From contig JAGCAV010000102.1 of assembly GCA_017652545.1 (NCBI GenBank), positions 1 to 8,160 on the forward strand: a DNA stretch of 8,160 nucleotides, in the 5' to 3' direction. This DNA comes from Lachnospiraceae bacterium (GTDB lineage Bacteria; Bacillota_A; Clostridia; Lachnospirales; Lachnospiraceae). Shown piece by piece: positions 1 through 6,188 of the stretch. A program made the position numbers and the translations under genes. The notes under the pieces are model-generated. The model searched no databases. It worked only from the letters and a program-made list of their open reading frames with translations, and was not told the DNA's origin. The stretch's first letter is position 1; every line of letters starts with the position of its first letter.

Positions 1-26
1 AGAAATTCACGTCTGGTCATTTTCAT
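1..26 (-). CDS. Start of a Tat-exported protein, probably the catalytic subunit of a redox enzyme (partial)
   Basis: Only eight complete codons and two bases of the ninth lie in the window. They read MKMTRREF and then CT, which must be Leu whatever the third base is. T-R-R-E-F-L fits the twin-arginine (Tat) consensus S/T-R-R-x-F-L-K, so the product is probably folded with its cofactor in the cytoplasm and then exported. The start is set by a strong AAGGAGG (37-43) ten bases upstream, which overlaps the stop codon of the preceding Fe-S gene and suggests translational coupling. A nearer ATG (34-36) abuts the Shine-Dalgarno and meets a stop after nine codons. In known families, a four-cluster ferredoxin-like subunit next to a Tat substrate usually means a molybdopterin (DMSO reductase family) oxidoreductase. 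A Tat-exported flavoprotein reductase is the main alternative. Substrate and direction of reaction cannot be told. Confidence 0.7.
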
Positions 27-42
27 GGCGTTTCATCCTCCT

Positions 43-702
43 TTATTCACTTGCCTTATTGGCATTGAGCTGGTCGATGGGCGTCTTGGGCAGCTGGTCT
101 TCCGGATAGCCTTCCGGAGCAACATACCAGATATGCGTTCCCTCTACATGCACGGCATTGTGCGATTCGATATACTGCGCGATCTCGCTTTCAGGATCAT
201 CCACATCACCGAATACGCGGCACTGGCCGGGGCAGTGAACCGTACACATCGGCGCCTCACCATTCTGGACACGGCCGTAGCAGAAGGTGCACTTCTCCAC
301 GATATTGCCGAGCTCTGCCTGCTGCTCCTCGCAGGGCAGGGGATCGTCGCCAAATGCGAAGGGCTGGTCTGAAACGAGTGTACGTGCTCCATACGGGCAT
401 GCGCCAACACATGCGCCGCAGCCGATGCACTTGTCATAGTCGATCAGAACAACGCCTTCCTCCGTGATATAGCTCGCCTCTGTCGGGCATGCAGCTACAC
501 AGGCAGCGTTTTCGCAGTGCATACAGATATTGATTTTGTAGCGGCGGTGAGCATCGGGAAACTGACCCCACTCAACGCGCTCCACGGTGGTGTAATCAAC
601 ACCTGTACGGGTGCCGTTTACCATTTTGCAGGCTATTTCACAGGTGTAGCAGCCTGAACAGCGATTCAGATTAAGAACCATTCCGTAAGTTGCCAATTTC
701 AT
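43..702 (-). CDS. 4Fe-4S electron-transfer subunit of a membrane/exported oxidoreductase (DmsB/PhsB/NrfC-like)
   Basis: A 219-residue protein carrying electrons between a quinone or membrane partner and a catalytic subunit through four [4Fe-4S] clusters. All four cysteine sets are visible: C15/18/21/25, C60/63/68/72, C92/95/98/102 (followed by PYGA), and C138/141/153/157, with the x2-x11-x3 spacing usual for the last set. Residues 162-170 (RVFGDVDDP) and a late GTHIWYVAP segment match the C-terminal part of the DmsB/PhsB/NrfC group. No signal peptide is present; such subunits normally ride on the Tat signal of their partner, and the next gene begins with one. The only usable start is ATG at 700-702, with AAGGAGG (704-710) very close to it; no other start codon lies in frame before an upstream stop. 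C124 and C161 lie outside the four sets. The family is certain; the substrate of the complex is not. Confidence 0.93.
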   Translation of the reverse strand: MKLATYGMVLNLNRCSGCYTCEIACKMVNGTRTGVDYTTVERVEWGQFPDAHRRYKINICMHCENAACVAACPTEASYITEEGVVLIDYDKCIGCGACVGACPYGARTLVSDQPFAFGDDPLPCEEQQAELGNIVEKCTFCYGRVQNGEAPMCTVHCPGQCRVFGDVDDPESEIAQYIESHNAVHVEGTHIWYVAPEGYPEDQLPKTPIDQLNANKASE

Positions 703-714
703 CTCCTCCTTATC

Positions 715-730
715 TACATGTTTGCATGTA
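715..730. repeat. Inverted repeat TACATG-TTTG-CATGTA in the 5' leader of the Fe-S gene
   Basis: Perfect six-base arms (715-720 and 725-730) flank a four-base TTTG centre. The repeat sits only four bases upstream (in the direction of transcription) of the Shine-Dalgarno of the Fe-S gene. It lies downstream of the proposed minus-strand promoter, so it could be an operator acting as a roadblock or a small RNA hairpin near the ribosome site. The AT-rich sequence allows chance palindromes, so function is inference. Confidence 0.35.
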
Positions 731-766
731 TGGTCAACAGTATTAAAGAAATCTCATTGTCTTTTT

Positions 767-795
767 ATTATAGCTGTAAACAGTTGCTGTAAAAA
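767..795 (-). promoter_or_regulatory. Probable promoter of the Fe-S/Tat redox operon, with a direct repeat
   Basis: Read on the minus strand, a perfect TATAAT lies at 767-772. A -35-like TTTTTA is 17 bases upstream (790-795); it is weak. The octamer GCTGTAAA occurs twice in direct orientation on the plus strand (773-780 and 786-793), separated by CAGTT, and both copies fall between the -10 and -35. A direct repeat in that place may be an activator or repressor site. Transcription would start near 760, giving a leader of about 58 bases. Confidence 0.5.
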
Positions 796-824
796 CGTGT
801 GAAAATGTCGTAATTTGGAAGAAA

Positions 825-861
825 AAATATGCATATTTGACATGTCGGACAAACGTTCCGA
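825..861. promoter_or_regulatory. Cluster of palindromes in the divergent control region (candidate operator)
   Basis: Three symmetric elements follow one another midway between the two divergent promoters. They are a perfect 14-base palindrome AAATATGCATATTT (825-838), an eight-base palindrome GACATGTC (839-846), and an inverted repeat TCGGA-(7)-TCCGA (845-861). The position suits a regulator that controls both the redox operon and its own gene, and the PucR-type protein encoded next door is the natural candidate. AT-rich palindromes arise easily by chance, so only the clustering is notable. Confidence 0.35.
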
Positions 862-918
862 AAAGAAGCAGTGATTTGGCATCATTATATGTGTAGTTTT
901 TAATATTGACTGATATCA

Positions 919-948
919 TTCACGTTTCACGCCTAATTATGTTATAAT
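919..948 (+). promoter_or_regulatory. Probable promoter of the PucR-type regulator gene (extended -10)
   Basis: TATAAT at 943-948 is preceded by TG at 940-941, giving an extended -10 (TG-T-TATAAT). The -35 is weak, TTCACG at 919-924 with an 18-base spacer, which an extended -10 can tolerate. A better -35 match, TTGACT at 906-911, is 31 bases from the -10 and so too far. Transcription would start near 955, about 32 bases before the ATG. Confidence 0.55.
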
Positions 949-986
949 CATGTATTATACAGTAAATTTCGGAGGCTTTGAAAACG

Positions 987-2180
987 ATGGAAAACCTCTC
1001 TGAAAAGAGCAGCCTGCTCCTCAGCAGGCTTCCTCAGATCACCAGTCTGAAAGAACTGATCGATCTGTCCTGTTCTCTTCTCCGGGCTTCTTTATATATT
1101 GTGGACGGGCAGGGAACGATCCTGGAACACAGCAGCGAAGAAAAGGTTGTCTGTAAGGCATGGCTGAAGGCGGTTGCGGAGGGACGTTTGAGCGAGGCAC
1201 ACCGCAAGAGTATTCTGACGCCGGAAGTAAACTGCAATGTGATACGGGATAAAGACTGTACCGGCACCCCCTGCGCCAGGCTTTCGATCCCGGTCCGCCT
1301 GGAAGATGATGTACTGCCGGGAGCCGTTGTCTTCTTTCTCTGGGACAATGACCCGACACTGGAAAAACAGTACCTCGCGCTCATACTTGCCGGGGCTGTT
1401 TCAAATCTTCTGCAGAAAAAGAGACAGGAAAAAGCGGATGTGCATCGGGATTCAGTCCAGCTTCTGCGGGATCTTCTGAACTATAAACCCGGTCTGAAAC
1501 TCTATTTTTCAAGTGCGCTCAAAAGCTCCGAGTTCGTCGGAACGACCGGGTTTTACCGGCTGTGCGTTCTGGTACCCGAAGGCGGCGGCACACTTCATCC
1601 GGAGCAGCTGCTGCAGCGGATCGCTGCCTGCAGCAGGCACCTCTGGGTCTTTGAACATCTCGGACAGATCCTTATTCTCTTTAATTCAGAGGATCTCTCA
1701 TCGGAAACATTTTTCCCGCTGCTCGAACCCCTGCTTGAGAAGGAACGGATGTACGCCTGCTGCAGCATCGGCTTTGATGATCTTCTGAAGCTGCGGTATG
1801 TGTATGAGGACACCCTTTCAGCTCTGGAATTAGCCTGCAGGGATGAAAAAAAGGTACGCTTTCACAAGAGTGAAAGGTACCTCTCAAAAGTCCTGTTAAA
1901 ACGCTGCCGGAAAACACTTCCCGCAGAGGAATACTACCCGGATTTCTTCCGGCGTCTTGTCGAACATGACGAAAGAACAGGGAAAACATATCTGAAGACG
2001 CTTGCCGCCTATCTAGACAACGGGCGGAATACCAATGCCGCGGCAAAACAGATCTATATGCACCGCAACACGATGGTCCAGCAGCTGGAACGTATTGAAC
2101 AGATCCTGGGCATTTCGCTTGATGACAGTGAGACGGTCTTCTTTCTCCAGCTGTGCATCCGTCTTCATGAGCTCGGGTAG
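987..2180 (+). CDS. PucR/CdaR-type transcriptional regulator with cysteine-bearing N-terminal sensor region
   Basis: A 397-residue, probably cytoplasmic DNA-binding regulator. The last ~57 residues (from about 341, including NTNAAAKQIYMHRNTM and ending LQLCIRLHELG) are the PucR C-terminal helix-turn-helix domain. About 185-290 resemble the degenerate GGDEF-like middle part seen in CdaR relatives. Residues 1-140 look like a GAF/PAS-like sensor (LYIVDGQGTILEHSS at 36-50) and carry three closely placed cysteines, C83, C91 and C96. These could bind a metal or Fe-S cluster or sense redox state, but this is inference. The ATG at 987 has GGAGG (971-975) eleven bases upstream; an in-frame TTG at 978 is only two bases from it and is less likely. 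The gene is divergent from the Fe-S/Tat operon across a palindrome-rich region, which suggests it regulates that operon. The effector is unknown. Confidence 0.85.
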   Translation: MENLSEKSSLLLSRLPQITSLKELIDLSCSLLRASLYIVDGQGTILEHSSEEKVVCKAWLKAVAEGRLSEAHRKSILTPEVNCNVIRDKDCTGTPCARLSIPVRLEDDVLPGAVVFFLWDNDPTLEKQYLALILAGAVSNLLQKKRQEKADVHRDSVQLLRDLLNYKPGLKLYFSSALKSSEFVGTTGFYRLCVLVPEGGGTLHPEQLLQRIAACSRHLWVFEHLGQILILFNSEDLSSETFFPLLEPLLEKERMYACCSIGFDDLLKLRYVYEDTLSALELACRDEKKVRFHKSERYLSKVLLKRCRKTLPAEEYYPDFFRRLVEHDERTGKTYLKTLAAYLDNGRNTNAAAKQIYMHRNTMVQQLERIEQILGISLDDSETVFFLQLCIRLHELG

Positions 2181-2193
2181 GAGCGGCTCACAT

Positions 2194-3984
2194 TCAGCCT
2201 TTCCTCCCCGCTGCTCCGGTTTCCGTTTCAAAAATCTCAGCAAGCTGCCTGTTGATCTGCACGATCTTCCCGGTGTTGACCTTGACGATCTCTCTGTCAT
2301 ATGTCAGCAGGCCGTTTGTTTCGTCCTCAACATCCGATACCTCTGTATAGACAGAAGCGCTCAGCCCGTTCTTTATATTTGACAGGACATCCCTCTTCCA
2401 GAGCCGCTCGATCGCGTCGGTCAGTTCTTCGCTGGAATGATATTTCCTGTATCCGAATTCACCGGCAGCCCAGCTGTGATCCGGTGTATGCCAGGAGAAA
2501 CCTCCGAATTCCGTCACGGCAACACATCTGCCAGGCTGAGGAATGACCTTCAGGGGCACAAAGTAGTTATGGATGCTGGAGACATCCCCTCCTCCCATGT
2601 CATACCAGCCGCTTGCCTGATCCACAAGCCGTGAAGGATCGATCTTCCTGATCAGTTCCGTTATCTTAACAGCCTCAAACTGTCCCCAGCCCTCGTTGAA
2701 CAGGACCCACAGGACGATCGACGGATAATTGTACAGCTGCCGTATGGTCTGCTCAACGCCTCGGACAAATTCCTCCCGGCCGCTCTCATTATCCCGAAGG
2801 AAGGTCCTCAGATTTGAATCCCGGGGAGCCTTTCCGGCGTTCTGGGCCAGAGACGATATCTTTGTTTCGATCCGTCCCCTTACCCACTCCCCTCCGTTGA
2901 TCATATCCTGCCAGACAAGCATTCCCAGACGGTCACAGTGATAATACCATCGGTCCGGCTCGATCTTGACATGTTTCCGAAGCATGTTAAAACCAAGGGC
3001 CTTCATCTGAAGGATGTCATTTACCATCGCTTCATCCGAAGGAGCGGTATACAGGCCGTCGGGATAATAGCCCTGGTCAAGAACACCGTTCTGGTAATAC
3101 GGCCTGTTGTTCAGGAACATCCGGAATATGCCCTTCTGATCTTTTTCGAGGGTAATCTTCCGCATGGCAAAGTAGGAAGCAACCTCATCTTCCCCAGCCC
3201 TGACGACGAGGTCATACAGGACCGGCTTCTTTGGTGTCCAGAGCTCACATGACGGAATCCTGATCCGGCAGGTATCCCCCGTCATTCCGTCAGCCTGAAG
3301 GATGACTTCCCCCCTCAGACAGACAGTCAGCTTTACAGGCTGCCGTTCCCATTCATTCATCATCACACGGATCCGGATACATTCCGCGTCCGGATCCGGA
3401 TCCAGTTTCAGCTCCGCAATATACCGGTCCGGCACATACTCCATCCAGACGCTCTGCCAGATTCCGCTCTGCGGCGTATACCACATGCCGCCCCGCTCCA
3501 GGGACTGCTTCCCTCTCATATGGTATGACGTATCCGTCAGATCCCAGACGACCACCTGCAGCAGGTTTTCTCCCTCCCGGATAAACGGGGTCACGTCAAA
3601 GGAAAACTTCCAGTAACCGCCGGCATGCTCTCCGACCCTGCACCCGTTGAGATACACTTCGCAGTTCTGGTCGACCGCCCCGAAATGGAGAAGAAGGCGA
3701 TTCCCGCTTTCCGGCCGCTGCAGAGAGAATTCCCTCCTGTAATGAAGGAACTGGCCGGGAAGAAGCATCCTGTTCACCCCGGACAACGGTGCTTCCGGAG
3801 AAAACGGTACCAGGATCCTGCCTTCATACTTTTCCGGAAACGCCTCCGATTCAGTCATGGCATAATCCCAGGTTCCATTCAGACAGATATAACTGTCTCT
3901 TTTCATTCCGGGCCTCGGGTACTCTTCCAGAACGTGTTCCGGATCGATCGTTTTCCCCCACCTGGTCATCAGAAAGTCTCCCAT
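2194..3984 (-). CDS. Glycoside hydrolase family 2 enzyme (beta-galactosidase/beta-glucuronidase-like, short form)
   Basis: A 596-residue retaining glycosidase. Domain order is typical of GH2. The N-terminal jelly-roll sugar-binding domain spans about 30-185 (LNGTWDY at 35-41, VYLNGCRVGEHAGGYWKF from 110, GIWQSVWMEYVP from 174). An immunoglobulin-like domain covers about 190-278, and a TIM-barrel catalytic domain runs from about 285 to the end. The acid/base is E431 in LFNEGWGQ and the likely nucleophile is E492 in VTEFGGFSW. It is far shorter than LacZ (about 1000 residues) because it lacks the C-terminal domains, as is usual for this subgroup. There is no signal peptide, so it acts on imported sugars. 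The start has AAGGAGG four bases upstream; the alternative M6 would be 19 bases away. It lies 59 bases behind the ECF S-component gene and is probably co-transcribed with it. The sugar released (galactose, glucuronic acid or another) cannot be decided here. Confidence 0.9.
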   Translation of the reverse strand: MGDFLMTRWGKTIDPEHVLEEYPRPGMKRDSYICLNGTWDYAMTESEAFPEKYEGRILVPFSPEAPLSGVNRMLLPGQFLHYRREFSLQRPESGNRLLLHFGAVDQNCEVYLNGCRVGEHAGGYWKFSFDVTPFIREGENLLQVVVWDLTDTSYHMRGKQSLERGGMWYTPQSGIWQSVWMEYVPDRYIAELKLDPDPDAECIRIRVMMNEWERQPVKLTVCLRGEVILQADGMTGDTCRIRIPSCELWTPKKPVLYDLVVRAGEDEVASYFAMRKITLEKDQKGIFRMFLNNRPYYQNGVLDQGYYPDGLYTAPSDEAMVNDILQMKALGFNMLRKHVKIEPDRWYYHCDRLGMLVWQDMINGGEWVRGRIETKISSLAQNAGKAPRDSNLRTFLRDNESGREEFVRGVEQTIRQLYNYPSIVLWVLFNEGWGQFEAVKITELIRKIDPSRLVDQASGWYDMGGGDVSSIHNYFVPLKVIPQPGRCVAVTEFGGFSWHTPDHSWAAGEFGYRKYHSSEELTDAIERLWKRDVLSNIKNGLSASVYTEVSDVEDETNGLLTYDREIVKVNTGKIVQINRQLAEIFETETGAAGRKG

Positions 3985-4043
3985 GTTGCCTCCTTAATCC
4001 ACCTTGGAAATTGCCTTACCCTGTGCTGCCGCTGCGGAAATGG

Positions 4044-4658
4044 TCAGATTCGGAAGAACAGCCCCATCTTCTTAAGCGGAACGCGAAGCGCCATATACAG
4101 AGCCACACAGATGACTGCCGAAACGGCCGAGTTGATCGCCGTCACTGTAAAGTTGACAGCGAAGGAAACCTGTGCCGCCGGTTTTCCGAGGATCAGTATT
4201 TTATAAAAATATCGGACGACCGGATCCAGGAATGCGTTGAAGACCAGCCCGGCCAGTGTTGCTGCGACAGTCCAGGTCAGGACTTTCCGATGATCGTTCA
4301 AAGTACTGATATGTCCCATTCTGTGTGCGATCACACCCACCAGAATTCCCATCAGCAGCTTGATCAGAAAAGTGATCGGTGCCTCTACAATATACACGGG
4401 ATCCACCAGATCGGCAATCGTAAGTCCAAGGGCTCCGCCGACTCCGCCGTATGCGCTTCCCAGAAGCAGAACACCCAGAACGCAGAATGCGTTGCCAAGA
4501 TGGACTGTCACTTTGCCGCCCCCGATCGTGGGGACCGGAATGGAAAGAAACGTGAAGACCACATAGGTGATCGCTGCGAAAATGCCCGCGAATACCATCT
4601 TGCGAAGAACCTCTTCCTGACCGGTTCTGCTACTGGCTGCTGTCTGTACCCGGCTCAT
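4044..4658 (-). CDS. ECF transporter S (substrate-binding) component, PF07155-like, substrate unknown
   Basis: A 204-residue integral membrane protein. About six hydrophobic helices are visible (roughly 22-41, 52-70, 71-90, 97-113, 127-147 and 165-190). The segment GGGKVTVHLGNAFCVLG at 46-62, with its HxGN motif, followed by GGVGGALGLTIADLVDPVYI (71-90) and the later AFLDP (142-146), is characteristic of the PF07155 group of S components. These capture a vitamin or other micronutrient and work with shared EcfA/EcfA'/EcfT energising proteins encoded elsewhere; no such genes are nearby. The ATG at 4656-4658 is chosen because AAGGAGG (4665-4671) lies six bases upstream. The frame stays open a further 27 codons to 4739, but that extension is polar, crosses the leader and has no ribosome site. 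It is followed by the GH2 gene and divergent from the CyuA-like gene. No riboswitch fits in the short leader. Confidence 0.85.
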   Translation of the reverse strand: MSRVQTAASSRTGQEEVLRKMVFAGIFAAITYVVFTFLSIPVPTIGGGKVTVHLGNAFCVLGVLLLGSAYGGVGGALGLTIADLVDPVYIVEAPITFLIKLLMGILVGVIAHRMGHISTLNDHRKVLTWTVAATLAGLVFNAFLDPVVRYFYKILILGKPAAQVSFAVNFTVTAINSAVSAVICVALYMALRVPLKKMGLFFRI

Positions 4659-4864
4659 AATACTCCTCCTTCGTACATACATATATTTCCTGTCGACAAT
4701 ATACAGTATAGAACTGTCTGGCCATATTAAAAGTGCCAATTTTCTTTTTTATTATAAGGTCAGTTTAATTCTGCTGTTCCGGATGCCCGGTTCAGTATAT
4801 AATACGATATATGCCAGATCCGATAACAACAGCATGATACGAGACCAGAAGCGAGGAAAAAGTT
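4659..4864. promoter_or_regulatory. Divergent intergenic region between the S-component gene and the CyuA-like gene
   Basis: For the rightward gene, a TATAAT (4798-4803) within AGTATATAATACG gives a start near 4810; its -35 (TGTTCC, 4775-4780) is poor. For the leftward gene two -10 candidates exist: TATAAT (minus strand of 4751-4756) and TATACT (minus strand of 4705-4710), neither with a good -35. The second lies inside an inverted repeat ACAGT-(5)-ACTGT at 4703-4717, a possible repressor site. A palindrome TGTCGACA lies at 4691-4698. Weak -35 boxes on both sides suggest activator dependence, but this is inference. Confidence 0.4.
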
Positions 4865-6169
4865 ATGTGGCTGTCCGGGGAATTGGAAAAGAATTATACA
4901 CAGATCCTGAGAGAAGAGCTGGTGGCTGCCATGGGCTGCACGGAACCGATCGCCATCGCCTATGCCGCCGCCAAGGCCCGCCGTGAGCTGGGAGAGGCTC
5001 CTGAACACATCAGGATCTCCTGTTCAGGCAACATCATCAAGAACGTAAAGGGCGTGACGGTCCCCAATTCCGGCGGGCTGAAGGGTATTGAGGCAGCAGC
5101 TGTCCTTGGCGCTTCGGCGGGAAATCCGGACAGGATGCTGGAAGTCATCTCCGAGGTGGATGATGAAGCCCGCGCTAAGGCGCGCGAACTGGTCGCTGCC
5201 AAAATCTGCGACGTGGAACTGGCGGAAGATGTACCCAATCTGTACATCAAGGTCGGGATGTGGGCCGGCAGCCACAGCTCGTCTGTTACGATCGAAGAAC
5301 ATCATACGGACATCACGCAGATCGAGAAAGACGGGATGACTGTATTCGTCGCGGAAAAAAAGGAGGCAGCCATCGAAGAAGAGGCCAGGGGCGACCGGAC
5401 AAGAATGACGCTGCGCGGCATTATCGAATATGCGAATACCGTCAGTCTCTCGGAAGTGGAGGATATCCTGGAAAAGCAGGTGCGCTTTAATACAGCCATA
5501 TCCCAGGAAGGTCTTGATAATCCGTGGGGAGCGAGGGTCGGAAAGACCATGCTGGAGAACTGGAGCGACGATGTGAAATGCTGCGCCTGTGCGCGTGCGG
5601 CAGCCGGCTCCGACGCCAGGATGAGCGGCTGTCCGCTCCCGGTCATCATCAATTCCGGGAGCGGCAACCAGGGCATAACCGTCACCATGCCTGTCGTCAC
5701 CTATGCGGAGCGCTGGCACCTGTCCAGAGCGAAAATGTACCGCTGTCTGCTGGTCTCAAACCTTGTCTCCATCTATATCAAACATTATATCGGAGCACTC
5801 TCTGCGTTCTGCGGCGCCGTCAGTGCAGCATGCGGAGCCGGCGCGGCAATCACCTACATGTCCGGCGGCAGCTATGAGCAGATCGGCGGGACCATTACCA
5901 ACACACTCGCCAATGTGGGCGGAATTGTCTGTGACGGGGCCAAGCCAAGCTGTGCCGCCAAAATCGCGTCTTCCGTACACGCCGCCCTTCTGGCGCACTA
6001 CATGAGCATAAGCCAGAAGGAATTTATGGGCGGAGAGGGATTCGTTGAGAGCGATGTTGAAAAAACCATCAAAAATATGGGTTACATCGGAAAGATCGGC
6101 ATGCGGGAGACAGACAGGGAAATCCTCAATGTGATGATCGACAAGGTCGATGTGGATTCGTGTCTGTGA
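4865..6169 (+). CDS. cyuA: L-cysteine desulfidase / L-serine dehydratase-like Fe-S enzyme (CyuA, UPF0597 family)
   Basis: A 434-residue cytoplasmic enzyme of the UPF0597 family, which includes E. coli CyuA (YhaM) and the archaeal [4Fe-4S] L-cysteine desulfidase. Characterised members split L-cysteine to pyruvate, ammonia and sulfide; the fold is related to the alpha part of iron-sulfur L-serine dehydratases. Family signatures are clear: MGCTEPIAIAYAAAKA (23-38) with C25, SCSGNIIKN (52-60), MSGCPLPVIINSGSGNQG (253-270) with C256, and GGIVCDGAKPSCAAKIASS (352-370) with C356 and C363. C316 and C323 lie in the glycine/alanine-rich FCGAVSAACGAGAA stretch. Several of these cysteines should hold the oxygen-labile cluster. 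The ATG has GAGG (4853-4856) eight bases upstream. Length is full for the family. No cysteine permease (CyuP) is adjacent; the neighbour is an S component transcribed away from it. Serine as the real substrate remains possible. Confidence 0.88.
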   Translation: MWLSGELEKNYTQILREELVAAMGCTEPIAIAYAAAKARRELGEAPEHIRISCSGNIIKNVKGVTVPNSGGLKGIEAAAVLGASAGNPDRMLEVISEVDDEARAKARELVAAKICDVELAEDVPNLYIKVGMWAGSHSSSVTIEEHHTDITQIEKDGMTVFVAEKKEAAIEEEARGDRTRMTLRGIIEYANTVSLSEVEDILEKQVRFNTAISQEGLDNPWGARVGKTMLENWSDDVKCCACARAAAGSDARMSGCPLPVIINSGSGNQGITVTMPVVTYAERWHLSRAKMYRCLLVSNLVSIYIKHYIGALSAFCGAVSAACGAGAAITYMSGGSYEQIGGTITNTLANVGGIVCDGAKPSCAAKIASSVHAALLAHYMSISQKEFMGGEGFVESDVEKTIKNMGYIGKIGMRETDREILNVMIDKVDVDSCL

Positions 6170-6188
6170 CAGCCCGCGCCTTATTCCG

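Noticed and set aside
978..986. TTG start for the regulator three codons before the ATG.
   Set aside because: Only two bases separate it from GGAGG, while the ATG at 987 has a workable spacing of eleven.
2168..2191. TGAGC/GCTCA arms spanning the regulator-GH2 junction, as a bidirectional terminator.
   Set aside because: Only five base pairs with a long loop and no T-run on either strand.
3789..4730. A long plus-strand open frame (313 codons) lying opposite the ECF S-component gene and the start of GH2.
   Set aside because: Its translation is rich in His, Cys, Arg, Ser and Pro with no domain character, it has no ribosome site, and the opposite strand encodes two clear families over the same bases.
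4659..4739. A 27-codon N-terminal extension of the S component starting at 4739.
   Set aside because: It lacks a ribosome site, overlaps likely promoter sequence, and an ideal Shine-Dalgarno precedes the internal ATG at 4658.
4672..4760. Riboswitch in front of the ECF S-component gene.
   Set aside because: Such genes often have one, but the leader is under about 90 bases and shows no recognisable aptamer core or terminator stem.
5024..5719. A 231-codon minus-strand open frame inside the CyuA-like gene.
   Set aside because: It is the antisense shadow of a well-conserved enzyme; the peptide shows no recognisable motif and there is no start signal.
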